A model generated the notes under the pieces. It did not search any database and was not told the origin of the DNA. It saw only the letters and a program-made list of their open reading frames with translations. Of a stretch of 50,942 nt of DNA, positions 43,373-50,942 are shown in pieces; the first letter of the stretch is position 1, and each line of letters starts with the position of its first letter. Made by a program: the position numbers and the translations under genes. The stretch lies in assembly GCF_016909015.1 (NCBI RefSeq), contig NZ_JAFBFA010000039.1, positions 1-50,942 on the forward strand. The letters run 5' to 3'. The DNA comes from Gracilibacillus alcaliphilus (GTDB lineage Bacteria; Bacillota; Bacilli; Bacillales; Amphibacillaceae).

Positions 43373-44239
43373 TTAGTCTAAGATAGTAACATCTACTGAG
43401 CGAACTCCCCAGCCAAATGCTTCATCTTTAGTAGGTACGTGAACATCGATCTTGTTCCCTTTGATAGCACCGCCAGTATCACCTGCAATAGCTTCTCCGT
43501 AACCTTCTACATAGACTTTGCTTCCTAATGGAATAACACTAGGGTCTACAGCAATGACTTTCTTATCTCGATCAGATTTCAAGTCAATACCTGTAGCTGT
43601 AACACCTGTACATCCTTCACAATCTGCTGTATAGGCAGTCGCGGAAACAGAAATAGTTTCTCCGCTTTGATCAGAAGAAGATGTTTCTGCAGCCGGCCCT
43701 TGAGCTGGAGCACTTTGCTCTTGAACAGGAGCTTCTTCTTTAGGCTGTTCTTGTTTTGGTTGTTCAACTGGTTCTGGTTGAGGTTTTTCTTGTGGTTCCT
43801 CTACAGGTTCAGGTTGCTGAGGTTCCTCCTGTTGTTTCTCTTCAACAGGCTGTTCTTGAGGTTGAGTGGAAACAGCTTCCTTCTTGTTTGGTTCCTCGAT
43901 TGTTAATTTATCGCCAATAAGAATAATATCTGATTTAAGTTCATTCCATTTCTTAAGTTGTTTAACAGATACGCCATATTCTTTGGCAATCTCACTTAAC
44001 GTTTCACCTTTCTTCACCACATGTACTACTTCTTTATCTATCTGTAAAATCTGATTTGGTTGAATGATGTGTGTATCTAGCTGGTTAAGCTCCTTTATGT
44101 CTGCAACTGATGTGTTATGTTCGCTAGCGATAGACCATAAGGTGTCTCCTAGTTTCACCTCATGCTGTGCTGCAGAAATTGGTAATGCAATACAAAAACT
44201 AGTCGCTACAACGCCCATTGATATTAAAACTTTTTTCAT
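43373..44239 (-). CDS. Secreted LysM-3D domain cell-wall protein (YocH-like)
   Basis: Probable peptidoglycan-active enzyme of 288 residues. A signal peptide (1-24, ending ISAA) is followed by two LysM wall-binding domains (about 26-68 and 71-114), a Pro/Glu/Gln-rich linker (about 118-185) and a C-terminal 3D domain (about 193-288) with SATAYTADCEGCTGVTATG, AVDPSVIPLG and GDTGGAIKGNKIDVHV, which holds the conserved Asp residues of this MltA-like fold. A CxxC pair in the 3D domain is noteworthy. ATG 44239 lies 8 bases after AGGAGG. A WalR-type box lies upstream, as for B. subtilis yocH. Confidence 0.92.
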   Translation of the reverse strand: MKKVLISMGVVATSFCIALPISAAQHEVKLGDTLWSIASEHNTSVADIKELNQLDTHIIQPNQILQIDKEVVHVVKKGETLSEIAKEYGVSVKQLKKWNELKSDIILIGDKLTIEEPNKKEAVSTQPQEQPVEEKQQEEPQQPEPVEEPQEKPQPEPVEQPKQEQPKEEAPVQEQSAPAQGPAAETSSSDQSGETISVSATAYTADCEGCTGVTATGIDLKSDRDKKVIAVDPSVIPLGSKVYVEGYGEAIAGDTGGAIKGNKIDVHVPTKDEAFGWGVRSVDVTILD

Positions 44240-44298
44240 CAATGTTGCCTCCTTTCATGTTGACAAGGCCAAATATAACACATAAAAAAATCCTTGTG

Positions 44299-44325
44299 GT
44301 TACACAAGTGTTAAAAGTGTGTAAC
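44299..44325. promoter_or_regulatory. WalR-type box within an inverted repeat
   Basis: TGTTAA-AAGTG-TGTAAC (44309-44325, plus strand) fits the WalR consensus TGTWAH-N5-TGTWAH exactly. It overlaps a palindrome with arms GTTACACA (44299-44306) and TGTGTAAC (44318-44325). The box is about 70 bases upstream of the LysM-3D start and in reverse orientation to that gene. Further TGTAAC-like hexamers lie at 44325-44345. Confidence 0.55.
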
Positions 44326-44345
44326 AAACATTACGATGTTACAAT

Positions 44346-44848
44346 AGCCTGTCACACTTGTCATTATTGGGCAACATTTAAGAATTTTATACATTTATCC
44401 GTAATATTTTTTTCTTTTTATGTTATTTTTGGTATTTAGTTAAGGTACTAGATAAATTGAATGCATCAAAGTTTTTAGTGTTGCTTCGCCCTTATTTTCC
44501 CCATTCTATTGGGCGTTTAAGTGCTCAGTCTTAATAGACGATTCACCGTGATCAATAGTTTTTAAGTTATTTTACAAAACGTTAACCTCTTATTTATATT
44601 CCCTTTTCATTTCTTTGTTATAGTTAAAGTGTTCCATGGAGTTATGCTTCATGTTTTTTCTCGCAAAACGATATATCCCTTTTTGCCGGTAGCAATCTGC
44701 TATCGGTACTTTTTTGCTTTTTATACTGGTTAAGACCTATTCCATGTCTTACGCCTGTCTTCTATTTGATACAAAACATGAGCATGACTTACCGAGAATA
44801 GGTGTCTAATAGTTCCACATAAAATTCTTTGAAGCTGCTCGATAACAG
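44346..44848. other. Long gene-free region with a candidate small RNA
   Basis: No plausible protein gene. CGCCC/GGGCG arms occur around 44487-44514. On the plus strand an extended -10 TGTTATAGT (about 44616-44624) is followed some 60 bases later by a terminator hairpin (CCGGTAGCA at 44686-44694, TGCTATCGG at 44698-44706) with a T run at 44709-44715. No gene upstream needs this terminator, so a short RNA may end there. Confidence 0.35.
44686..44715 (+). terminator. Orphan rightward terminator
   Basis: A 9-bp stem (one wobble) with a 3-base loop and a seven-T tract, on the plus strand. The nearest plus-strand gene upstream ends 4.5 kb away. Confidence 0.6.
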
Positions 44849-44871
44849 AAAAAACACCGGCTAGCCGATGC
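44849..44871 (-). terminator. Terminator after the nitroreductase gene
   Basis: ACACCGGC and GCCGATGC arms around a central TA form a compact GC-rich hairpin, followed by TTTTTTC on the minus strand, immediately past the nitroreductase stop. Confidence 0.8.
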
Positions 44872-44872
44872 T

Positions 44873-45448
44873 TTATTCCATCACTGTTATTCTATCTTTG
44901 GCCGGATGTCTTGGAGCTGGTGTTGGTGATTTAGCAGGATAACCTACTTGAATCTGGCCAACCACTCTTTCATTTTCTTTCAGACCGATTAAGGCAGCCG
45001 TTTCTTCACACATAGCTAGTTTACCAGATTTCCAGAAGGTACTTAATCCTTGCTCCCAAGCTAACAAACTAAAATTCTGTATTAAGCAGCTGGAAGATGC
45101 ATAATCCTCTTCTCTTAATTGTTCATTTGGATGCAATGTGTTAATTACAAAAAAGAGGAAAGGTACCTGATTAATCTTTTCATAGGCATTATCGCTGATG
45201 GTCTGCCGATCTTGTTCATTGTCTGTCTTGGTCTTGGAAAGAGCGACTTCACGGTTAATTTCTGCCAGCTTTTGTTTGGCTTCTCCCTGTACAAAGACAA
45301 ATCGCCATGGTTCAGTTAGTTTATGATTGGGCACCCAAATGGCCGTCTCTAATAAATCTGCCACTAAATCTGCTGATACTTCTTTATCTTGATAAGCAGA
45401 TATCGAGCGACGTTCTTTAATTATTTGTTTTAAGTTAATAAGGAACAC
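44873..45448 (-). CDS. Nitroreductase-family FMN oxidoreductase
   Basis: Flavoprotein of about 191 residues. KERRSISAYQDKEV (FMN phosphate site), AIWVPNHKLTEPWRFVFV, and a C-terminal GLKENERVVGQIQVGYP are typical of this family, which reduces nitro compounds, quinones or flavins with NAD(P)H. The start is unclear: GTG 45448 almost touches its AGAAGG ribosome binding site. An ATT at 45439, 8 bases from AAGGGG, would give the usual family N-terminus xNLKQIIKERRS. Monocistronic. Confidence 0.88.
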   Translation of the reverse strand: MFLINLKQIIKERRSISAYQDKEVSADLVADLLETAIWVPNHKLTEPWRFVFVQGEAKQKLAEINREVALSKTKTDNEQDRQTISDNAYEKINQVPFLFFVINTLHPNEQLREEDYASSSCLIQNFSLLAWEQGLSTFWKSGKLAMCEETAALIGLKENERVVGQIQVGYPAKSPTPAPRHPAKDRITVME

Positions 45449-45634
45449 CCCTTCTTATTGATAACGATTTTCAATTACCACCATTTTATGTTACATTTCA
45501 AGTACTTGTCAAGGTATTCGTTCACTTCGTTTAGGTAATATGGTATAGCATAAAAAACCTTCCTCTGTTCTTCCTGCAAACCTCCCTTTTCTTATGTTAT
45601 ACTGTACAGCAAATATATGAAGGAGGAGTTGCCT

Positions 45635-46120
45635 ATGACTCACTTAAAGTATGAAATCAAGCAAATCCCTGCTTATCGAGCTATGGGACTAAGGGGTGAT
45701 ATATCCTTTCAACACATTGAAGCGATAGCAGATTTGATCCACACGTCCATAACTAGAGTTGACGAATTGCAATATGTTGTGAATAAAGAGGTAAGACTAG
45801 GATTGTCTTATCACCTCCGCCCAGATGGTTTCACTTATTATTCCGTCTATGAAGTACAAAAGAGTCAACCGTTACTTGAAGGCATGGTGGATATCCATGT
45901 ACCGGAAATGACTTACTTCGTTACCAGCCATCAAGGAGGGAGTGTGGAAGCAACTTATCAGCAAATTATGGAATGGTTCAAAGAAAGTGAGTATATCCCC
46001 TTACGAGAAGAAGGTATAACTTACTTTGATGAACTGCCGATTAAACATGACATCCATCATCGTACATCCAATCCGAACGATCCTCATTTTGAAATACGTA
46101 TACCTATTACTAAACCTTAA
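45635..46120 (+). CDS. GyrI-like effector-binding domain protein
   Basis: Single-domain protein of 161 residues related to the ligand-binding half of AraC/MerR-type regulators (GyrI/SOUL-like fold): YEIKQIPAYRAMGLRG near the start, YSVYEVQKSQPLLEGMVDIHVPEMTYFVTSHQGG in the middle, and a C-terminal FEIRIPI. There is no DNA-binding domain. Such proteins bind small hydrophobic compounds; some hydrolyse them. ATG 45635 is 6 bases after GGAGGAG; an ATG 18 bases upstream overlaps that site. A TGTTATACT extended -10 lies close upstream. Confidence 0.8.
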   Translation: MTHLKYEIKQIPAYRAMGLRGDISFQHIEAIADLIHTSITRVDELQYVVNKEVRLGLSYHLRPDGFTYYSVYEVQKSQPLLEGMVDIHVPEMTYFVTSHQGGSVEATYQQIMEWFKESEYIPLREEGITYFDELPIKHDIHHRTSNPNDPHFEIRIPITKP

Positions 46121-46263
46121 TTATTCCCAGCAAGATTTGCTGCAAGTCAGATACATTATCCTTTAAGTGCTGACAGGCGTTTGTTCTCCATTAGTTATAG
46201 GTTTCTAAGTGCCTGTTATTCTAGTAACCTTTTACACTTTTGAACAATTTTTTCAAAAAAACC

Positions 46264-46292
46264 TTGCATTGTTCTTGGATTTAATGTAACAT
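46264..46292 (+). promoter_or_regulatory. Promoter of the SAM-riboswitch yitJ-metE unit
   Basis: TTGCAT (46264-46269), 17 bases, and TAACAT (46287-46292) lie just upstream of the S-box aptamer. Confidence 0.55.
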
Positions 46293-46314
46293 ACTTACAA
46301 ATGTTATAAAACTA

Positions 46315-46478
46315 AATATCTTTCTTATCCAGAGAGGTGGAGGGACTGGCCCGTCGATACCTCAGCAACCGTCTTATGATAGACAAGGTGCTACTTCCAG
46401 CAAGCATTCGCTTGAAAGATGAGAACTTATGTGTGAATTCCAATCTCCGTCTTTTAAGCAGACGGAGATTTTTTTATT
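46315..46478 (+). promoter_or_regulatory. SAM-I riboswitch (S-box) with terminator
   Basis: The aptamer (about 46319-46426) shows the S-box blocks AGAGGTGGAGGGACTGGCCC, ATACCTCAGCAACC and GGTGCTACTTCC, with the closing strand GAAAGATGAG. The terminator is a 10-bp stem (46442-46451 with 46461-46470) with a nine-T tail. High SAM would stop transcription before yitJ. Confidence 0.97.
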
Positions 46479-46504
46479 TTTCCAGAAAAGAGGTGAAAAA
46501 GAAA

Positions 46505-48343
46505 GTGACGTCAATTCTTGAGAAACTGAAAGACCAAATTTTGGTAGCTGATGGTGCTATGGGTACCTTACTCTATGCACATGGCGGTGATCGCTGCTTT
46601 GAGTCCTACAACACAACACACCCAGAGCAAATCTTGCATGTACATCAAACCTATATTGAAGCTGGGGCAGAGTTAATCCAAACCAATACATACGGGGCTA
46701 ATTATATTAAATTGTCGCGGTATGGATTAGAAAATGATGTACATGAATTAAATACGAAGGCCGTACAATTAGCCAAACAAGCAGCTGGCAGTAGGGCTTT
46801 TGTATTCGGCACTATGGGCGGAATCAGAGGGGTACAAAAACTCGATACCTCCAAACAAGATATTATCCGCGGCTTTAAGGAACAACTTTTTTCTTTACTA
46901 TTAGAAGGTGTAGATGGCTTATTATTAGAAACCTACTACGACTTCGAAGAGATTCAAGAAGTACTCAGGATTGCTAGAAAAGAAACAAACCTGCCGATTA
47001 TTGCGAATGTATCTATGCATGAACCGGGCGTTATGGAAAACGGGACCGCCCTCTCTACTGCCCTGCAGACATTAGAGGATATTGGCGCAGATGTAGTCGG
47101 TGTTAATTGCCATCTTGGACCACACTTTATGATAAAAGCTTTAGAAACTGTGCCACTGCTGGAAAAGGCTTATCTGGCTGCCTATCCGAATGCAAGTCTG
47201 CCATCCTATCAAAATGGCAAACTAGTCTACAACCAATTTAGTAACTATTTTGAACAATGTGCTAAGGATTTCCGTGACCAAGGTGTTCGCTTAATCGGAG
47301 GCTGCTGTGGTACAACACCGGAACATATCCAAGCATTGAAAACTGGAGTTGCCAATCTAGAACCGATTACATCGAAAGAAACGAATGTGATCCAATTTAC
47401 AACAGAGAGACAGGAAGAGCCGCCTGCTACACGCGAAACCTTAGCAGACAAAGCGTCCAAACAGCATACTGTGATTGTGGAATTAGACGCTCCCAAGCAC
47501 TTAGACACAGAGGAATTTATCCGAGGCGCATTAGCATTAGAAAAAGCCGGTGTCGATGCAATTACCTTGGCCGATAATTCGCTGGCAACCCCGCGTGTCA
47601 GCAACTTGGCTATGGCTGTGAAAATGAAGGAAGCGGGATGTCAAGTTACCCCGCTGATTCATTTAACCTGCCGTGATCGTAATTTGATTGGTTTGCAGTC
47701 CCATTTAATGGGATTACACACACTAGGATTTCATGAAATCTTAGCCATTACAGGAGATCCAACACGTATTGGCGGTTTTCCAGGGGCATCTTCTGTATTT
47801 GATGTTACTTCCGCTGAACTTACCAGGTTGATTAAACAAGGAAATGAAGGATTATCCTTCTCAGGCAGCTCCTTAAAAACCAAAACAAACTTCCAAGTGG
47901 CAGCTGCCTTTAATCCAAACGTGGCAAATCTGGATAAGGCCGTCAAACGGATGGAGCGCAAAATCGACAATGGTGCCGATTATTTCTTAACCCAACCCAT
48001 TTTTAACCATGAACAAATTATCGCCTTACATCAGGCAACCAATCATATTGATAAACCGATATTCATTGGAATTATGCCATTAACCTCCCATCGCAATGCC
48101 GAGTTTCTTCATTATGAAGTACCAGGCATGAAATTGTCTGATGAAGTAAGATCACGCATGAAACAGCATGACAACCGTACCGACAGTCTCAAAGAAGGTG
48201 TCCAAATTGCTAAGGAGCTTATCGACACGGTCTTACAATATTTCCACGGCGTCTACATTATTACACCATTTATGCATTACCCCTTAACAGTAGAATTAAC
48301 AAAGTATGTCCATGAACAAACGAAATTAATTACTAAACTATAA
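46505..48343 (+). CDS. yitJ: Bifunctional homocysteine methyltransferase / methylenetetrahydrofolate reductase
   Basis: Two-domain protein of 612 residues, the length of B. subtilis YitJ. The N-terminal domain (about 1-290) is a Zn-dependent homocysteine S-methyltransferase with VADGAMGTLLY, GVNCHLGP and the paired-Cys motif GGCCGTTPEH. The C-terminal domain (about 315-612) is a MetF-like FAD reductase with LTCRDRN, AITGDPTR and FLTQPIF. GTG 46505, about 9 bases after AGAGGTG, is chosen because the longest frame runs back through the riboswitch. It probably supplies 5-methyltetrahydrofolate for MetE, which follows 13 bases downstream. Confidence 0.96.
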   Translation: MTSILEKLKDQILVADGAMGTLLYAHGGDRCFESYNTTHPEQILHVHQTYIEAGAELIQTNTYGANYIKLSRYGLENDVHELNTKAVQLAKQAAGSRAFVFGTMGGIRGVQKLDTSKQDIIRGFKEQLFSLLLEGVDGLLLETYYDFEEIQEVLRIARKETNLPIIANVSMHEPGVMENGTALSTALQTLEDIGADVVGVNCHLGPHFMIKALETVPLLEKAYLAAYPNASLPSYQNGKLVYNQFSNYFEQCAKDFRDQGVRLIGGCCGTTPEHIQALKTGVANLEPITSKETNVIQFTTERQEEPPATRETLADKASKQHTVIVELDAPKHLDTEEFIRGALALEKAGVDAITLADNSLATPRVSNLAMAVKMKEAGCQVTPLIHLTCRDRNLIGLQSHLMGLHTLGFHEILAITGDPTRIGGFPGASSVFDVTSAELTRLIKQGNEGLSFSGSSLKTKTNFQVAAAFNPNVANLDKAVKRMERKIDNGADYFLTQPIFNHEQIIALHQATNHIDKPIFIGIMPLTSHRNAEFLHYEVPGMKLSDEVRSRMKQHDNRTDSLKEGVQIAKELIDTVLQYFHGVYIITPFMHYPLTVELTKYVHEQTKLITKL

Positions 48344-48356
48344 AGGAGTTTTTCAC

Positions 48357-50630
48357 ATGACAACTATTCTAAGCAGTAACCTAGGGTATCCACGTATTGG
48401 AGAATTAAGAGAATGGAAAAAGGCCATCGAAGCATTCTGGCAAGGAAGCATCAGTGAAGCAGACTTAAAGAAAACTACGAAACAATTACGCCTGCAAGGG
48501 TTGAGAAAACAAAAAGACCAAGGAATCGATCTTATTCCAGTTGGGGACTTCTCATTCTATGATCATGTCTTAGATACAGCGGTAGCCTTCAATATCATTC
48601 CAGAGCGTTTCCAACATCATGACCCATCTGAGTTATCCACCTATTTTGCGATTGCGCGTGGAGAAGCAAATGCCGTGGCAGCGGAAATGACAAAATGGTT
48701 TAACACTAACTATCATTATATTGTACCGGAACTGAAAGGAACTGCTCCAAAACTAAATGAAAACCGTGCTTTGACCTATTATCAAGAAGCAAAAGACGAA
48801 CTCGGTATTAATGGAAAGCCTGTTTTAGTCGGACCAGTAACCTTTGTAAAATTATCGAAAAACTACCAAGAAAAAGACTTTGAACAATGGATAGAGAAGT
48901 TACTCCCACTTTATCAACAAGTACTGCAAGAATTAGCAGACGCTGGTGCTGAATGGGTACAGATTGATGAGCCAATCCTAGGTACCAATCTATCAGAAGC
49001 TCAATTAAGCCTGGTCGAAAAAGTATATCAAAAACTGACACAAGAAGTACCTGATATCAAGATTATTATCCAAACTTATTTTGAAACAGTGCAGCACTAT
49101 CAGCGCGTGGTAGCATTGCCTGTGGCAGGGATTGGATTAGATTTTGTTCATGGGGATAACCTAAGCTTGATCCAACAGCACGGCTTCCCAGCAGATAAAG
49201 TACTTGGTGCTGGTGTTATTAATGGACGCAATGTATGGCGTGCCAATCTGGAAGACAAATATCAATTATTACAAGGTATTCAAGAAGCTTCCAATGTGGA
49301 GACTCTTTTGGTTCAGCCTTCTTCTTCCCTATTACATGTACCAGTTACGAAAGTGTTAGAGCAAAAGTTAGATCAAGTTGTAAAAGAAGGCTTGAGTTTT
49401 GCCGATGAGAAATTGTTTGAAATCAGCACGCTGGCAACTGCTTTAAAGGAAGGCAAAGAGGCGGTTCAAAAGGATTTTACAGCTAGTCAAGAAGCTATCC
49501 ATAACTTGGATCAATCTGATTATCGCAATCAAAATCCAGAAGCTGCCACAAAAAATGCCCAACGCAGCCTGCCATTTAGCGAGCGTAAAAAATTGCAGCA
49601 TGAGAAATTGAATCTGCCTTTACTGCCTACAACAACTATCGGAAGCTTGCCACAAACGCCAGAGGTGAAAGGAACCAGAACAAAATGGCGTAAAGGCGAA
49701 ATCACGAATGAGCAATACGAAGATTTCGTAAAATCAGAAACCAAGAAATGGATCAAAATCCAAGAAGATTTAGGCTTAGATGTCTTAGTACATGGTGAAT
49801 TCGAGCGTACTGATATGGTGGAATACTTCGGTGAGAAGCTGAAAGGTTTTGCTGTAACAGAGTTTGGTTGGGTACAATCCTATGGTTCCCGTTGTGTGAA
49901 GCCGCCATTGTTAGCAGGTAACGTAGAATGGGAAAAACCAATTACCGTCAAAGAAATTGAATATGCACAGTCACTGACAGACCGTCCTGTTAAAGGCATG
50001 CTGACAGGTCCTGTAACGATCTTAAACTGGTCGTTTGTACACGAAGAATTACCACGTTTCACAGTTCAAGACCAAATTGCCCTTGCCTTAGAAAAAGAAG
50101 TACTGGCACTTGAAAAGGCTGGAGTTGGTATTATTCAAGTAGATGAGCCTGCATTGCGTGAAGGGTTGCCACTAGATAAATTGAAATGGCCGGCATATTT
50201 TGAAGCAGCAGTCAATGCCTTTAAGATTGCTACATCTACCGTCAAGTCCGATACCCAAATTCATACCCATATGTGCTATTCTGATTTCGGTGCTATCTAT
50301 GAGGCAATTGATGGTCTAGACGCCGATGTTATCTCGATCGAAACATCACGCAGCCATGGTCAAATGGTCGAAACTTTTGAGAAAAATGATTATGATAAAG
50401 AAATTGGCTTGGGTGTATATGATATCCACAGCCCGCGCGTCCCTTCTGTGGAAGAACTGTTAACCAATATAGACCGCGCCCTAGAAACGATCGATGTTGA
50501 ACAATTCTGGATCAATCCAGACTGTGGACTGAAAACAAGAAAAGCGCCTGAAACTATTGCTGCGTTGGAAAAAATGGTCGAAGCAGCTAAAATCGCTAGA
50601 AAACGCTATTCTAAAGCAAAACAAAGTTAA
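48357..50630 (+). CDS. metE: Cobalamin-independent methionine synthase
   Basis: Transfers the methyl group of 5-methyltetrahydropteroyl-polyglutamate to homocysteine, 757 residues. An N-terminal barrel (LGYPRIGELREWKKAIEAFW) is joined to the catalytic C-terminal barrel (from about residue 420, TTTIGSLPQTPEVK). Zinc ligands are visible in IHTHMCYSDF (His, Cys), ISIETSRS (Glu) and NPDCGLKTR (Cys). AAAGGAG lies 8 bases before the ATG. It is co-transcribed with yitJ behind the SAM riboswitch. Confidence 0.98.
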   Translation: MTTILSSNLGYPRIGELREWKKAIEAFWQGSISEADLKKTTKQLRLQGLRKQKDQGIDLIPVGDFSFYDHVLDTAVAFNIIPERFQHHDPSELSTYFAIARGEANAVAAEMTKWFNTNYHYIVPELKGTAPKLNENRALTYYQEAKDELGINGKPVLVGPVTFVKLSKNYQEKDFEQWIEKLLPLYQQVLQELADAGAEWVQIDEPILGTNLSEAQLSLVEKVYQKLTQEVPDIKIIIQTYFETVQHYQRVVALPVAGIGLDFVHGDNLSLIQQHGFPADKVLGAGVINGRNVWRANLEDKYQLLQGIQEASNVETLLVQPSSSLLHVPVTKVLEQKLDQVVKEGLSFADEKLFEISTLATALKEGKEAVQKDFTASQEAIHNLDQSDYRNQNPEAATKNAQRSLPFSERKKLQHEKLNLPLLPTTTIGSLPQTPEVKGTRTKWRKGEITNEQYEDFVKSETKKWIKIQEDLGLDVLVHGEFERTDMVEYFGEKLKGFAVTEFGWVQSYGSRCVKPPLLAGNVEWEKPITVKEIEYAQSLTDRPVKGMLTGPVTILNWSFVHEELPRFTVQDQIALALEKEVLALEKAGVGIIQVDEPALREGLPLDKLKWPAYFEAAVNAFKIATSTVKSDTQIHTHMCYSDFGAIYEAIDGLDADVISIETSRSHGQMVETFEKNDYDKEIGLGVYDIHSPRVPSVEELLTNIDRALETIDVEQFWINPDCGLKTRKAPETIAALEKMVEAAKIARKRYSKAKQS

Positions 50631-50648
50631 TCATGCGAGAATGCCATT

Positions 50649-50682
50649 AGTGGGGGACTTTTCGTTCCCCCACTGCCAATTT
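50649..50682 (+). terminator. Terminator after metE
   Basis: AGTGGGGGA (50649-50657) pairs with TCCCCCACT (50666-50674), a perfect 9-bp GC-rich stem, followed by GCCAATTTTTAG. Confidence 0.85.
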
Positions 50683-50746
50683 TTAGACTTATCAGGGCTT
50701 CACTTCATTCTCCCCTCCTCATAGAGCTTACGATTGACTGTAATTG

Positions 50747-50791
50747 GATTAATAAAAAAGTGATACGTTGAGTGTCACTTTTTTATTAATC
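50747..50791. terminator. Long hairpin, likely terminator of a gene beyond the right edge
   Basis: A perfect 17-bp stem (50747-50763 with 50775-50791) with an 11-base loop has T runs in both directions. metE already has its own terminator, so this probably serves a leftward gene beyond the window. The remaining 50792-50942 shows no clear coding sequence. Confidence 0.65.
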
Positions 50792-50942
50792 TTTCATGCA
50801 GCCCCCACACACTGATGAAAACTTCATTTTATATTAGATCCAACTAAAGTATGTGTAAAATAATACTCGAAAGTGATAAAAAATCCCCTAGCCAAAAAAG
50901 AGAAGGTACTCTATCATAAAATGTATGCTTTGCAGGGCATAA

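Noticed and set aside
43667..43906. Strongly hydrophobic plus-strand frame with many Leu/Phe/Arg residues
   Set aside because: It is the antisense reading of the Pro/Glu/Gln-rich linker of the LysM-3D protein, not a membrane protein.
46337..46504. Extension of the yitJ frame 56 codons upstream
   Set aside because: This stretch is the SAM riboswitch and its terminator; the frame is open by chance and the GTG at 46505 has the ribosome binding site.

Overview
The window looks like chromosomal DNA of a low-GC, Gram-positive Bacillaceae species, probably a halotolerant relative of Gracilibacillus or Oceanobacillus (genus is inference). The signs are B. subtilis-like gene sets and sizes (AsnB, YkpA, YitJ, FosB, ThiO/S/G/F, melibiose genes), T-box, S-box and THI-box RNA leaders, strong AGGAGG-type ribosome binding sites with many GTG/TTG starts, and U-tract terminators. 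I see no rRNA, tRNA, CRISPR, phage or intact insertion sequence.

Layout. 1-6.7 kb: a Gfo/Idh/MocA oxidoreductase, asparagine synthetase asnB, and a three-gene operon (XRE-DUF1232 regulator, RodA-like SEDS protein, FtsW-like SEDS protein). 7.1-16.8 kb: an alpha-galactoside (melibiose/raffinose) locus with a LacI repressor, a DUF624 protein, melC-melD permeases, two closely related binding lipoproteins flanking the GH4 alpha-galactosidase melA, and an AraC activator candidate. Three of its promoters share a CG-centred operator over the -35 box. 17-18.6 kb: ykpA (ABC-F). 18.7-26.6 kb: an arabinan-type locus with a large wall-anchored GH43 enzyme, a divergent DUF624 gene and an LplABC-type ABC importer with an AraR-like operator. 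26.9 kb: a NUDIX hydrolase. 27.6-34.6 kb: a complete overlapping trpEGDCFBA operon behind two tandem tryptophan T-boxes. 34.7-39.3 kb: fosB and the thiazole operon tenI-thiO-thiS-thiG-thiF under a TPP riboswitch. 39.4-41.5 kb: a stand-alone C-terminal domain of type II dehydroquinate synthase, a 39-residue membrane peptide, and an MBL-fold hydrolase/TetR pair with twin operators. 41.8-46.1 kb: a second Gfo/Idh/MocA gene, a LysM-3D cell-wall protein with a WalR-type box, a nitroreductase and a GyrI-like protein. 46.3-50.6 kb: SAM riboswitch, yitJ and metE.

The genes form self-contained nutritional modules: sugar capture, import and hydrolysis (alpha-galactosides; arabinan), and de novo synthesis of tryptophan, thiamine thiazole, methionine and asparagine, with control mostly visible in the leaders. 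Many starts were moved from the longest reading frame to the codon with the better-spaced ribosome binding site. Nothing here is clearly a complete new system. The best leads are the isolated dehydroquinate-synthase-II domain beside the thiamine operon with its divergent micropeptide, the hexad-periodic cysteine stalk of the GH43 protein, and the XRE-DUF1232/double-SEDS operon. Two families of palindromic intergenic repeats are also present.
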